From Salminus brasiliensis (Eukaryota; Chordata; Actinopteri; Characiformes; Bryconidae), in the NCBI RefSeq assembly GCF_030463535.1, contig NC_132887.1:17785358-17849357 (forward strand): a stretch of 64,000 nucleotides of DNA. The letters are read 5' to 3'. The position numbers and the translations under genes were made by a program. Positions 10,531 through 25,559 of the stretch are shown in pieces; the first letter of the stretch is position 1; each line of letters starts with the position of its first letter. Below the pieces are notes generated by a model, which searched no databases, was not told where the DNA came from, and saw nothing but the letters and a program-made list of their open reading frames with translations.

Positions 10531-13289
10531 GGAGATGGAGGTGTCTTGAGTTGCTGGGTGAATATAGTCACCTTACAAAAACCTTCATATCTTAGTAAAA
10601 TGATATGCGGATGTCTTTAGTATAGTTATTTTGTAGTATTTCCCATTATTAAATAGTATAGCGCTATATTCATAATGTTTTTGGCTGAACTCTCCCGTCT
10701 GTGCTCGAATGGTTCGAGCCGATTGTCTGTCGCACTCTGCATCCCAATGAATTTTCAGTCATTCTAACCAAAGCACTGTAGTTCACTGGGACTGTAAGTA
10801 TTATGACTGTAGCTAGCGAAAGCGGGGTGCTACCATATTTAGATGATCAGACATCACTGGTACTGCACGACGCCGTTAGGTATCTCAGCAAAGATGTCTG
10901 TGGCACCCATGTCGCTGTTATTACGGCAGGTTAGCTAGATGTGCTATCGCACCGTCAGGTGGCAACACGACTGTTGAGGGAGGAAAAATCAGAGGAGCCC
11001 AGCTAGCCTACCTACCTGTCGAGCAGATCAGAGCGCCCAGCCTGTGAAGCGAAGTGCCCGATCTGATCAAAGACGTAGCTGGTTACTGGAGTCCTGGATA
11101 TCAGCACGGGATGAGCTTTTATTTTTTATTTTTTTTTTTACGGCGGTTTGATCGGCGGTAGAAGAATAGCTTCATGACTCTGGCTGCACGACTCGGTCTG
11201 ACATCTAACAGTAACAAGTGAACGCCTCCAGAAGACCACCATAACCAGCCCCCCTCCTTTATGTAAGCCAGCTGAGCTAACCTTAGTTCCAGCTGATAAT
11301 GACATTGATGTTTTTACATGTTGGTGGAATATAGCTTGTGATTGGAGATCAGAAGCTAGTGCTCTAATAGCTGAATCTGAGTTGTTGTATCTACGTCATG
11401 CCCAGTACAGTGGTCGTCTAGGGTTTGTAATCTTGCTCCCACCCTTTAGAATTTTGATGTGTTAAAACTGTAACCTAATTAATGCCATATTAACGTTAGT
11501 TAACGTCAATTACTGAAATAACCATGTCTCTTGGTCCAGTGGCATGAAGAGTAGCATGTGATTGTAGTCAGGCGGATGAACCTGTTAGAGCTGGCTGGCA
11601 GTGTGTGGGTTCTGCTCCACCTAAATCCAGCTATTCAGGCTGTAGCTAATGCCACAGGATTGTCCTGCCTGTAAATTAGCCTCAAAATGATATTTTAGGG
11701 GATCTGATAGAAATTGATGAATGAAAACATGCATTAGAGTGAGGAATACGGACTAGCCCTTTAAAGAGTAAGCATTTGCCATTACCTTGTAATACATGCA
11801 TCTATAATCAAAAGCCAGAGAAGCATTTGGCCAGCTTAGCCAGACTAACTTAACAGGAATTCAGTTGATTTTTCTAATTGTCTATACGATTACATTTTTG
11901 AGATGTAAGTAAACCCATTCAGAGCGGTTTGATATAAGATCCAGTTCTAGAGAAACTCACTAAGCCAGAATTGCTCACAGTAGTGGTGATAGGAAGTATT
12001 TATTACCATTTAAAAATACAGTGATGTGAAAAAGGGTGTTAGGACACCCCATGAAAACATTTTGTTTTTTATTTACATATTTAAACATGGACATTATATA
12101 TGGACATGGATAATCTTTGCAGAAGTCTCTTTAAAAATAATTTGTAAAGTCTAATTAATAAAAATGCTAATTCATTGTGAGGAAAAAGTAAGGATACTCT
12201 ATGCCCTAATAGCTAGTATTTACCCCATTTGGATGAAATAACCTCCATTAGACATTTCCTATAACTGTCTACCAGTCTCTGACATTGACTAGAGTCTTCC
12301 ATGCAGAACTCCTCCACTCCTCCATGCAGAACTCTTTTAAGCCTTGTTGCAGCAAAGTGGCTCAAAAACAAGACATTTCCACCTCCATGCTTCACAGTTT
12401 GGTATGGGTTTATGTGCTCAAATTCTGTGGTTTGCACCAACCATGTCTTCTGTTACTGTGCCCAAATCATTCAACTTTAGATTCACCTGTCCAAAGCACC
12501 TTGTTCCATAAGTCCTGGTCTTTGTCTAGTTTGTCCGACTAACTTTAGCCTTGCTTTGAGATTTCTTTGACAATGGCAAGGTTTTTTCCTCGCACAGTCT
12601 CTCTTTGATTGTAGATGCTGTACTTTGAGACCAACTGTGGCTTCCTGTAGATCCTGTGATGACATTTTAGGGCTGTTGGAGACTTTTTACACACCTTTCC
12701 TCTTGAGCTGAGCTTGCTAGGACGGTCTGACCTGGCCATGCTGGCAGTTGTTTTAAATGTTCTCGGAGATCTTTTAAATTCCTTCCCAGATCTACAACTA
12801 ACTTTCTGAAGGCATCAGAAAGCTCTTTGGATCTGGGCATGGTGATGCCACTCACTTCAACAATCAATGGCAAACCAAACTGAATTTCTGAGATTTAATC
12901 AAACTCTCATGTGCTTAACCTGATTTTAATTTTAGGTGCTTTAGGTAGTAATAAATGTGGGAGTTTCCTAACTTTTCCTCACAAGAAAACTAAATTTATA
13001 TTAATTGCATGAAATGAAATTTACAAGAAATTTATTCAGTTTTAAATGACTGATTTACATCTAGGCTGTGCAGATGCGTCTGGATTTTATTAAAAAGAAA
13101 AAAAATGAGTGTTGGTTCACTGGCCATTTGGCTATATTTGAGCTGTAGATGATTTCACATCACTCCGCTCTTTGTTTACATCTGAACACGTGGATTATGC
13201 AGACCTTTTCACCTCTCATTCTTTGGAGAAGGGTTAAAGAATCTTACCACTCACCACCATACTGAATCACTGTGATGTTATTTCGCCAG
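10531..13289 (+). other. znf365 upstream region and probable 5' UTR intron
   Basis: No coding ORF is supported. The stretch around 10700-11260 is richer in CpG than its surroundings, and a GTAAGC donor-like site at 11263 could close a non-coding first exon of znf365 whose partner acceptor is the AG at 13288-13289. That pairing is inference. The main other content is the decayed Tc1 copy at 12.0-13.2 kb. Confidence 0.35.
12019..13164 (-). mobile_element. Decayed Tc1-like transposon in znf365 5' region
   Basis: On the minus strand, fragments of a Tc1 transposase are visible: MPRSKELSDAFRKLVV near 12800-12840 (the typical N-terminus) and YQTVKHGGGNVLF near 12370-12410 (the TVKHGGGS-type core), interrupted by frame breaks. 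The left end (TA then CAGTGATGTGAAAAAGG, from 12019) resembles the complement of GATTTCACATCACT near 13152-13165. A second inverted pair, GTGAGGAAAA at about 12178 and TTTTCCTCAC at about 12976, fits an IR/DR layout. Ends are approximate. Confidence 0.7.
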
Positions 13290-13301
13290 GTTATTTCTGA
13301 C

Positions 13302-15668
13302 ATGCAGCAGAAGTTGTGCACCCGCAACACAACCTTATTTGTGGAGAATGGCCTGGCTTGTGGTGCAGGGGCTCCACCTCAGCTCCCATTTCGCTGCCCT
13401 CGGTGTGGAGAGCATGAACGCTTCCACAGCCTGGCTGCACTGAGGGCCCACCTGGAGTACAGCCACACATACCACACCCACCCCAAGCATGACCTCAGCC
13501 TCCCAAACAGCAGGGGCCACTCATACCACGACTACACGAAAGACTGCAAAAGGGCCAATGCCAAGACCCAGACAACAAAAGATGCAGGCACCGACACTCA
13601 TTCTCTCGGGAAGGGGGAGCACAAACTGCCATTGAGCTCTGACCCCTCTTCACTCGAACAGTGTCCAAAGGGGCCTCCATCCCCAGAAAAGAATACAGCT
13701 GGCGGGGAGATGCTTGCTGGTACAGAGCTCCTTTCTGTCCCGGTGGCCTCAGTTGGTCAGAGGTTGGAAGGCATGATGAGGACCGCCAATAGTAGCATGG
13801 AGCGGCGACTGCTACGGCTGAGTTCCGAACTGGCCCAGACAGACACTGCCCTGCTGTGCGAGCGTGCTCACTCGCACCACCTGGCCCAGGAGCGGCAGGA
13901 AGTGCTGGAGCGTGAGCGGGCCCTCAGCAGGCAGGTGGACGCTGCTGTAATGGTCATTGCGACGCTGCGGCAGCAGCTCAGCATGTCCGAACATGAACTG
14001 GAGCGCAGGAAACAGTGAGTAATGCACCTCAGACATGGCCTAATAAACAGTGAACAATACACAGCAGAAAAAAGACTTTTATATAGGCAGATAGAGAGAT
14101 AGTTATTGATTTATGTAAAGCTAACTACCTATGTTAAAATGACTTCAAAATAAATAAATAAGTTTGGTTCAGTTTCAGTTCAGTTTGTGGTGAAAGCAAG
14201 CCTATCTGTTTTATTATATAATAATTTTAATATAATAAATTGTTTGGAACTGGTTTTAGGGAAGTGATCACTATTCAGAAATTTCTGGAAGCGGCAGCAG
14301 AGCATGAGATGTGTGGGAAAGTGCGATTGCGACGGTTCATCGAGAGCCTCCTGCGACGGATCGCTCTGGCAGAAAGGCTCCTGGAGTACTACCAGAGCAC
14401 TCCACACCAGCACTACTGCACAGCTCACCCTGTATGTCCCACCTTTCACTGTTGAACTTTGACTACAGTGCAGAGTGCATGCTTCCCAGCATTGATTGTA
14501 AAAAGATACATAAAGTTCCTTCTCACTTCTTTGTTATCTATCTAGGGGCCTCCCTCAGCTGATATCGGTCCACAAAGAATAACCAAAAGCAGGTATTGCA
14601 TGGCTTTTTAGACATTCATAATGCCTTAGTGATGTCGCATGTTTTTGTTTATGCAAGAATATTACAAATACAAAGTAGAATAGAAATAGAATAAACAAAA
14701 TTAAACATAAAAAGGAGCATGCAGCTAAGCTCTTATAATAATGGACCCCATTGTCCTCGTAAATTGAATAATGAATGTCTGAATTCTTGTGAAAACTGCA
14801 TAAGTGAGTTTTAAGAAGAGATATCTGTTGGTGAATTAAGCTCATCAAATGTACTCAGGTCATCAGGAAGAGTGCCATTATGGGAAAAGGTTGCTTTTTC
14901 TTAAGCCAGGAAGCCGGTATAGTTGACATATTCCTGTTGGCTGATTTAAGGACTCTTGTAACGTGTGAGGTGTAAGGTGTTTGTCGTGGCCTAATTTGCC
15001 TTATAAGCCTTGCAGTAGACACACTTTCCCCTATTATTTATTCATTGGGATTGCGCAAGGCTGGTAGAGGATCGTTTTGCTGTAGTTTATAAGTAATGAT
15101 CCCAATTGCCATAATTTTATAAACAATTTGTGACACTTTGTGTGGCATAGCACTGTTTTATTGAGTTTTATTGAACCTGGAACCAAATATTTATTCAAAT
15201 AATAAAAATCGTAAATAAATCAAACCAGTAACTAAATAATTCTAATATGACCTTACAACATATTTCTAGTAATATAAAGATATACAGTGTTGTCTAACAT
15301 TCTTCACACTGCGTTTTAAAAACAAAATACAAAATGAATGATGATTGGATATGCAATGTGGGAGATACAGTGAGCATTGGCATTGGTCCACTGTGCCTAT
15401 GTATATAGTATATTCTTATAATATATATGTTTTTATGTATGTATGCACATTTTAACAAATGCTTCTCAAAGTGTCAAATCTTAGACTGCAATCTTATACT
15501 TTCAATGTAAACCTGTTTTCTTGCAGGTCTACAGGAGAACAGTTGGTCCATGATGAAGAGCAGGCACATGGACGCCAGTCGGGATGGGAAGCATCCAGAG
15601 TGTCTGGGGAGAGACTGGGTCATCAGGGCTGGCTCCAACGTAGCAGGTCAGATGGTTATGAGGTTTAA
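13302..15668 (+). CDS. znf365: ZNF365-like zinc-finger coiled-coil protein
   Basis: Four coding exons: 13302-14014, 14260-14431, 14546-14592 and 15527-15668, about 357 residues (human ZNF365 about 407). I start at MQQK because the human protein begins the same way; the exon itself starts at the acceptor near 13290. A single atypical C2H2 finger uses C32, C35, H50 and H55 (PFRCPRCGEHERFHSLAALR). From about residue 165 to 300 there is a coiled coil ending in FLEAAAEHEMCGKVRLRRFI and AERLLEYYQS, which match ZNF365 closely. The family is reported at centrosomes and in genome-stability roles. The last two exons are less conserved and less certain; an alternative donor near 15649 exists. It lies between rtkn2 and ado, as in human 10q21. 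Confidence 0.88.
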
Positions 15669-15976
15669 GGGTCTGACCTAAGCCTGAATGTACTGTTTGT
15701 TTAAAAGTGTAGCGTATTGAGATTGTATTTTAGGGTAATATGTACACAGAACCTGTACAAAGAAAAAAAAACAACATTCCCGAAATAATATTTAACAATG
15801 TTCTTCCTGTATGAGATCCTTTTTAAGATGATGTGGGAAATCAGGCCTACAGACCAAACCCCAGGCTGCACATTGCATCAGAGTGGAAGAAACCTCAGCT
15901 TGGGTGGAAGCTAATTAGATGAGGGAGATAAGTGTTGATGAGGAAATTAACATTATGGGTAGATAAAGGCTTGTAA

Positions 15977-15982
15977 AATAAA
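15977..15982 (+). terminator. Candidate polyadenylation signal of znf365
   Basis: AATAAA lies about 310 bases after the znf365 stop. Further AATAAA motifs occur near 16171 and 16462. Confidence 0.35.
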
Positions 15983-16680
15983 CAGACGTTTGTGCATACA
16001 ATCACATAATATTGTGTAACGTAAAATAACTAGCTAACTTCTTTTTTTCTTTATCTTCCATCAATCAAATATAAAGATGTTTGCAGTCTTACAACATTGT
16101 CTTCAAAAATATTAGCTGTGTCCAAAACTGGGCAGATCACTTTATAGAGCACCATAATAGGAAATTATATAAATAAATCTATATTGTGTATATAGAATTA
16201 AACAAGGTAGTGAATGATTTTGGACATGCATGTGAGCTCATAGCTGTGCAACAAAAGAGTGTGTTGCATAAACAAGAGAAGCTTTTTTGACAAGATGAGA
16301 AATATTTCAGGCTTTCTGGCAAGATTGTATGTATGTTGCTCTTGTGGAAGCAAAGTAGAAGTTCCTAAAATTTTTAAAAGAAGGACATCACCAGATATTG
16401 TCAATAACCAGGACGAAGTCTAAGCGCAAACGTTGATAGCTAGTTGCTTTTTTGTTACAGAATAAATATTTGAAGACCATGATTTAGGAGGCTTCTTTTT
16501 ACTTGATTTTGGTATTTTTCTCAGAAGTCAATGTACCAGAGATTCTTTACAACCCTTCAAGAATGTTTCTTTTGACAATTTTAATCTTCCATTAAAATGC
16601 AAAATAATAATACTAATAATAAATTAATAAATTAACAAATTTACAAGTAATCCCATGTTTCACCTATCATTGAGTGTAAA

Positions 16681-16770
16681 TGGTCCTGGAGAAACGTTGT
16701 TTCGTTTCACTGTGTACTCTGTATGTAGGTGAAATGACAATAAAACCCCACTTGACTTGACTTGACTTGA
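16681..16770 (+). mobile_element. 3' tail of a non-LTR retrotransposon
   Basis: The block ending GAAATGACAATAAAACCC is followed by a CTTGA pentamer array (16750-16770). This combination, a conserved 3' end plus a short tandem tail, is common for L2-like LINE ends dispersed in fish genomes. The 5' part is absent, as expected for 5' truncation. Confidence 0.55.
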
Positions 16771-16812
16771 AATGCTCAGCTAGCTCAGAGACCCTATCCG
16801 GTACATCACGGT

Positions 16813-17290
16813 ACACTCTTAAATTAAAGGTATTTTATATGGTACTTTGAGGGATGCCAAGAACCTTTGGTTTCCTAAAGAACCATGTTTGTAATAGAAA
16901 TGTGGTATGAACAATTTATATTAATTCCCTAATTTTCTCACTAATTTAGCTGAACCATTTAACCCAACCACTCACTTGGACTCCCCCTATCACCTGCAGT
17001 GCTCCTGACACTAGGAGGGTAAGGACGAGCACATGCATCTGATACATGTGCAGTCAGCCACTGCCTCTTTTTGAGGCAGTGCAGCATCACTAGGCAGCCA
17101 TTGTGCACTGGATCTCCATCTCTGATACATCAGCCATCAGCCACTCAGGCTCTGGCTGCTGATGGTGAAATGGCATGGGCCATAGTGTGGGAAGAACCTT
17201 TAATACAGACATGTTTCTTTATAGAACCAAAAGTGGTTCTTCTATGGCATTTCTCAAAGAACCATCTAAAGCAGGCTAAGGAAAATGCAT
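16813..17290. mobile_element. MITE with ACACTCTTAAA end, carrying another repeat
   Basis: The outer parts (16813-16900 and 17195-17275) repeat the AAAGAACC / AGTGGTTCTTCTATGGCAT pattern seen again at 43757-44020. The centre (about 16970-17170) looks like a separate fish repeat and contains a perfect 9-bp hairpin: CACTGCCTC, TTTTT loop, GAGGCAGTG, at 17059-17081. Borders are approximate. Confidence 0.5.
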
Positions 17291-18914
17291 TTCGGTTCAC
17301 ATTAATATTAAACTTTTTATGTTGAAGAAGCATTTAAACTCCACCCAAGAAGGAGCTTCTTCCACCCTCAGATCATTGTCCTGGTCTGTGGGGATGAATA
17401 ATACTGAGTTGGGTTTCGTACCACTCTTCTCAACTAAAAATAGTATTTAAGTCTGCGCTCTGTCGGCTCCTGTGGTGTCCAGTTATGGCATGTCAGTGTT
17501 TTGATACTCAGTAAATTCACCCTGTGGAAATATCGTTACACTCCATCTGTGAGAGCTCACTGGTGGCATGGCACACTGGTGGCACAGGATGAAACTGCCC
17601 TTTAAATCTGTCACAAACAGCTACCAAAGTTAGCGGTTTACATTCTACAGAAAAATAAACTGATTCTAATCTTGTGCTCACTGAATGCTTCATATCTAAC
17701 CAATTCTCAGCTCTTGCAGTATGAATGTACCTTATAATATTCAAAACACAACCAATCCTGTCATGCATTGGTCACAATCTGTAGTATCTTAAGCTTGCAG
17801 TTAGTTTGTGTTTAACTATGTGTTAGTAGAAAACAGTAATATCCAAATATTCTATTTGTTTGTTGATCTCCAGTATTTACTTTGGTCTCGTTTTGAAGGT
17901 GCTGATGCACACTATGAATGTCTGAGATACTTTCTGAACGCATTAATGCACATAACCTATATTTTAGTGGTGCTATTGCTTGGGAATGTCTACCAGCGTC
18001 CCAAACAATGTAGTCAGTATTCTGTGAAATGCCTCCTAACAAAATTTCACTTTAAGGGTGAAAATATCTTTGATTGGCAATATGAGCTCAACTCATGTTT
18101 CATATTAAAAGAAGCAGGTTATTGAGTTGTATAGTCAGTGATGCTTTACTGGAACTCATCTCCCATATGCTGATAATTATTAATTTTACATGAAGGTGAG
18201 TGGGTTAAAATCAAGGTTAAAATCTTTTAAATCAAGGTTAAAATCATTATAGGTAAGTAACTAGAGCAATAGCACTTATTGTCTTAACCTTAATTTTGGC
18301 AAATTTGTGTAGCAGTTGTAGCAGAATATAGTAGCCTACATTTTATGTTGCAAAAGTTCAGATGAAGCTTTAACAATTCAGTTGTTACATATTTTGCACC
18401 TTGTTTCTAAATTATTATTATTATTATTATTATTAATCATTTAAGTTGAAATTATTATGTATAGTTGTGGAACACCATCACAAAATAATAGAAAAAATAT
18501 TGTATTTTCTAACTTTTTAATTCTTCATATGTTCTTCATTCTATTTTGTTAAATGGTAATCTGACTTTGTACTGTTTGTGATTTATGGTGGAGGTGCAGT
18601 CCTAGAACAGTGTTCTCACCATCAAACATTGGTGTAATGTAAACTAGGGCTGCACTATAGTGACTTAATAGTCGACCACTGAGTCCTTGCGGTTGTGTTC
18701 TGTGATCACATTCATAATTACAGGATTTGTGTTCAGTGTGTTTCAGTACTCGAGTACTTACTGGAAAGGAATTTGAGACAAAGGTGTATGATTGCTGCCT
18801 GCATCAGAAAATTAAGGCTAGGAACAGCCCAGACTGCTGCTAGTAATCAGAATAGTCCATTACTGCATATCAGCTACTAACTGACAACAACTGGGTCTTG
18901 GCTACTAGAATTAT

Positions 18915-19250
18915 ATTAGGGCTGTACAATATGAATAAATGAAAAACTAGTTTTGGAATTACATTGCAACATATTGTGATTTGGATACACTTTGCAATAT
19001 ATTAGAAATGCTCTGGTGAATCAGTAATTGACCTAAAAATGTATTTACTTACTGGTGACAAATGTTCGACCCTATTGAAAGTTATTTGTTTTTCATTTAA
19101 AATTATATTTAGTAGCTTTAGCCTTAGTTTATACATTGTCAATGTTTCTATTAAACGTTACACTACGAAAAGGTTTGTACTTGAAAAATATCAGATATTG
19201 GCATTCAATCACAAAATTAGTTCATACTAAATACATTGTACAGCCCTAAT
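18915..19250. mobile_element. hAT-like MITE with TTAGGGCTGTACAA ends
   Basis: ATTAGGGCTGTACAA at the left is an exact inverted repeat of TTGTACAGCCCTAAT at the right, about 335 bp apart. The interior is AT-rich and non-coding. Ends of the form AGGGCTG are typical of non-autonomous hAT elements in fish; that assignment is from family knowledge. Confidence 0.7.
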
Positions 19251-19423
19251 TCATGGTGTTAAAAGAACACACACAGTTTGCCTTTCTGACTCTCTGTTAT
19301 AAGGAATATTATAAATGATGACTTGAATTAGTAGCTATAAGTAGCTACTAATTAAAACCTGAAGGTTTTTTTAAGTAGGTTGGTGAATAAAAGGCGACAA
19401 TACACTTTTTTATGGAGAAGGTG

Positions 19424-19695
19424 GCAACTTTGACCGTTTACATCTGGCCACTTTGTGCATCTTCAGTATCATGATTATATCTAAATAAGGCCAAGCTACA
19501 TAAAATATGTTATAGCAGTGTAAACGCATCTGTCTCTCCAAAAAAACAACAAACACATCTGCATATTCCGTTCCGATTTCAGTCTGGCTAACCGGAGACG
19601 CATTTGACTACCCTGTAAATGCATGTGGCTAAAATTTTATCAGGATACAGTCCAGATACTAGTCACATGAAGTGACCAGGTGCAAAGGGGTCTTC
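19424..19695 (-). mobile_element. MITE copy 1 of an inverted pair
   Basis: Its reverse complement matches the element at 24897-25293 over most of its length, including the blocks GTGACTAGTATCTGGA, GTAGTCAAATGCGTCTC and GATATAATCATGATACT. It is a non-coding short element. Confidence 0.65.
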
Positions 19696-20066
19696 TAGTA
19701 TTAATGCTTATTTGTTAGTAAAAGACTAAAAGACTAAACTACATATGAATGGATGATATATGAGTAGGTTTGTGGTGTTGTGGATAAATTGTTATCAGCT
19801 ACATGAGCTGTGCACTGGCACTATTATTATTACAATCTTGTTCTGTTCTTTGTGGTTCCCTCAAGTTTTGTTGATGCTCTCTTCTGTGACGGGCCTACAA
19901 CAGTAAAGAAGAGACCCATAATAGTGTTGAGAGGCATGAAGTCTGTTCATTGTATATTGTGAGTGAGCATGCTATAGAAGTTCTGTAACTAGTGCAATAT
20001 GTGAAAATATATTTTTGAGAGAAATCATGTTAAGATGATTGAGGTGGCTTAAAAAAGAAGTCTAGG

Positions 20067-20442
20067 TACACCATATGGTCAAAAGTATTTGGACACCTAC
20101 ATGTTACCCCTGCAGGAGCTTTCATGACATCCCATTATGAATCAATAGGCATTAATATGGAGTTGGTCCCCCCTTTGCAGCACTAACTGCAGGTTTGGAA
20201 TTTTACATGGTCTAACACTTAATGGCTAAGTTGCTGCAGTTCCAAGATGCTTCTACTTTTCAGTAATACCACTCACAGTTGATGTGGAATATCTATAAGG
20301 GGAGTAATATCACCCACTGGGTTGTTGCAATAGTGGTATCCTATTACAGCACCACACTCAAATTATGTGAGTTCTCAGCAGACTGCGTGGCTAGCTGCTT
20401 AAATTCAATACTTGTCCCAATACTTTTGTCCATATAATGTGT
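20067..20442. mobile_element. Short inverted-repeat element (TGGACAAAAGTATTGGGACA-type ends)
   Basis: The left end reads ATGGTCAAAAGTATTTGGAC and the complement of the right end reads ATGGACAAAAGTATTGGGAC, so the two form an imperfect terminal inverted repeat about 375 bp apart. No ORF. The same ends mark copies at 48378 and 56400. Confidence 0.7.
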
Positions 20443-22664
20443 CTGGAAGATGTTGTGCAATCATTCATGTACAGTATAAGCTAAATGAAGGTATACTCTG
20501 AAGGACAATCAAAAGTTAGACTAATCTAAATAACTTTCTGTTTATTCATTTATGGATCCTAGTTTGACACCCTAATCTGACTATCTGATTTGACTTCACT
20601 GCTTTGAATGTGCCATGCTGGTTTCTGTTAAAATCGTCAAGCTTTGTTTTTGCTACATTGCATATCCAACTTGTGTGTGCCTTTCTCTCTGAATCTTGTC
20701 GTTGTTATTACACATGCAACACTGTGAGGTACTGCAGGATCTGTGCTGTTCTGTGTGACCTTCTGACAAATAAAAATGTGATTATTAATGATATTAAAGG
20801 TATTGACTTGTCATTGCTATCTATATATACATAAATATTACCCAGCACTGTGGCAATTACAGTTGGTTTATTAAACTCTCAATATCAACCTGGCTGTCTT
20901 TCTCTCTCTTTTTTTTTAGGCTCACTTTCCTCCCAGCCACATATTCTCTGTTCTAGGTTTCAGAATCAGTCAGCATTGAAGCTTTCACTATGATTCAGTA
21001 ATGTTTTGAAATTAGGAGGCCATTCCACTAGAGGGCATCCTTGCGCTTATCCTGCATGCTAGACCTGGCCCAGTGTCCAAAAAGTATCATAGTGTGAAGA
21101 ATGGCTGAGGATCGCTGAACCATTTTAAAATTCAGATTTATGCTAAGATGCTTTAAGGAAACCCAGCCCTAACTAAAATTCTTCTTCATGAGGCACTGAA
21201 GAATGTATTTGCTACCAGTGTTAATGCATTGAAGCTCCATTTATACCAGTATGTAGATTAAGGAGACGAGATGGTTATAACCTGTACCCCACTTGAGTCA
21301 GATCATTTATGATTCTGCTGATCATGATGATGGTGATGGTGCTTATTTTAAGATGTGAGAAGGAAGAAAGTCATGCTATAGGGAAGTTCAAAATGTGTGG
21401 CAAACGTTAAGAGGCATAGCTCAGTATTTAAATATGCATACAGCTCCAGATCTGGACAGCTTGAATAAAAAAACATTTCATATATTCAAAGAACATTTAA
21501 TTGAAGAAAAAGACCATTTTAAAATACAGTTTTTTAATTATCATTTATTGAAATGTGAAAACATTATACAACACCAGCTTGTGTGAAAGTAACTGTCCCC
21601 TTAGTTACTTAGTCAGTTGCCCAAATTTAATTGATTTAATTGGGAATTAACTAGACCCACCCATGCTTGATTACTCAGAACCCTATTAAATCTAAATATA
21701 GCTTTTCTAGTGTGGCTAGACCACATTGAAAGCTCTTAACAAACAAGTGGATTATGCCACAATCAAAAGAGATTCCAGAAGAGATAAGAACGTTTATTTA
21801 AAGTTATTTAAATATATCTGTCTAAACGGTTACAAAGCCATTTCCATGACTCTGGGAATGAACAACAGTGAGAGCCATTATCTCTAAAGGGAAAACTTGG
21901 AACAGTGCTGAATCTTCCCAGAAGTGACTGAAAGTCGTCCAAGAGTGCAGTGACAAAGGTTACTTAGGAACCCAGAAGAAATTCCAAAGAACTGCAAACT
22001 TGTCTCAACCAAGGTCAGCGATCATGATTCATTCACCATTAGAAAGAGGCTGGTCAAAAATGGAGTTATGCCATAACTTGTTATTGGGAACAGGACCACG
22101 CCTGAACTCCTCTACTCATTCCTCTTACCCTTTATATACCTCGCTTCTCGGTCCAGCAATGTGTTGAACACACTTCGCACTAACCTCTTCTCCATCTTCT
22201 CCTTTTTTTCCATCATTCACCACACCAATGGAGGTGCCACGACTTCATGTGCTGACCACAGCCAAGCCAGACTCGGTAGAACTGGAGGGTGAAGGTCCAC
22301 ACTAGCAAAAAGGTATTAACAAGAGACTTGCAGGGTGAACCAAGAGGAACATAAAGAGTCATCTTTGCTTGCTGATCCCCAAGCCTTTTGTGGGGATCAG
22401 CAACATTGAAACAATGTTTTGTGGATTGAAAGTGTTTTTGTTGGTGTCTGGTATTAAGATAGCACTGCACTCCACAATGAGAACATTCTAACAGTCAAAC
22501 ATGGTGGTGGTAGGGTGACATTGTAGGGTGATGTTGTACTGCTGTTCTAGGGCCTAGCTGACTTGCGGCAATTGATGAAATCATAAATTTTGCTCTATAC
22601 CAAACAATTATGCAGGAAAATGTCTAGGCATCAGTATGTGATCTGATTTTAAAAGCCACTGATA

Positions 22665-24259
<1,595 letters not shown>

Positions 24260-24896
24260 TATATGTGTCATTCACAAATGCCCTGTCCAAATTAAGATGC
24301 TTTGTCGGGACCTTAAACAGTCAGTTCTTTCATAAAAGGCCTCCAATGTAACTACTGTGTACAAAAGTTGGTGTACAAAACAACTTTTTCACATTTTCTC
24401 ACCTTCAGTGTATCATTTCCGTGCCACTTCACAATTATGTGCTATGTTGTGTTGGTCTATCACTTAAACCCACTATAAAATCAAGTCACTGCCACTGTAA
24501 AATCAAGTAATTTTTTAAAATCAGGAGAGGGACTATATTCTTTCACAGTAATGTGAAGGCATGCTCTTCAGTTATAGGATGTGTTTGGTTGCCAGTTATT
24601 ACATTTATGCAGGCAAATACTTGGGTGATATAGGTTTTACAAAGCATTTTTCTTCACAAAATGAAATGATAAAATCTGTATTTCCTCATGTTGTCATTGT
24701 CTTTTAGACAGATAGATCCCCTTAGTGTCATACAAACAAAAGTAAGTAACAGTGGTGTTCACACATCATAAACAGCAGTAAAAATAGAAAGAATTAAACT
24801 AAGCTTTGAATGCAACAATAACATTAAATATAATCAAATGCAATATATGGCATATATATAGAAGCTGAGTATAAATATAAAATCTGAAATTTAGAC

Positions 24897-25293
24897 CCTG
24901 TTTACACTTGGTCACTTCATGTGACTAGTATCTGGATTGTATCCTGCTAAGATTTCAACCACATGCATTTACAGTTGGTAGTCAAATGCGTCTCTGGTTA
25001 GTTAGACTGAAATCTGATCACTATGTAGTAAATTTGCAATTTAAAATTGCAATACAAATATTACAGGAGTTTCGGTTGTTATGGTTGTTGAATGCATTTT
25101 GGAGGGACGGATGCATTTACACTGTGTTAATGTGGCTCAAATGCATCTCAGACCACCACCTGAAGTGGATTGAGCAATCGGATCTGTATTCGTTTTAAGT
25201 GAGTCTTGGGTGTGTTTACATTTGCATTTTTATGCAGCTTGACCATATCCAGATATAATCATGATACTCAGGTGTAACCAGGTGTAAACAAGG
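24897..25293 (+). mobile_element. MITE copy 2 of an inverted pair
   Basis: It starts GTTTACACTTGGTCACTT and ends near TAACCAGGTGTAAAC, whose complement (GTTTACACCTGGTTA) forms an imperfect terminal inverted repeat. Most of the interior matches the complement of 19424-19695. Confidence 0.65.
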
Positions 25294-25559
25294 TTATTTC
25301 AGCACCGTATAAAAGAACATGCAGTCATTCATGTTTTAATGACAGTATTTGATTTTCCATTTTGTCAGGTAAAATAGTATAAAAACATAACTAATGCATG
25401 TGTGTCCTTAGCAGTTATTCAGTAATTATTATATTAAATCAGCTTACAATGGCAAGGCTATCAGGCATAATAAATTTTTTTTTTTTTATTTTACACCTTT
25501 TAAAATAAGAATAGAAAAACAAACAATTCTGCTTATTTAAATGACATTATAAAAGGTTA

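Larger units (their letters stand above)
15669..21480. other. Gene-free interval between znf365 and nested Tc1 region
   Basis: I find no coding sequence. It contains the znf365 3' UTR, a non-LTR retrotransposon tail (16.7 kb), several short inverted-repeat elements (16.8, 18.9, 19.4 and 20.1 kb, listed separately) and an ATT microsatellite at 18409-18435. The remainder is AT-rich and featureless to me. Confidence 0.6.

Noticed and set aside
12213-12873. Small ORFs with Tc1 similarity as possible genes
   Set aside because: They are broken fragments of a transposase, not host genes.
22213-22470. 85-codon minus-strand ORF
   Set aside because: It falls within the old Tc1 remnant and an unrelated insert, with no domain and no family resemblance.
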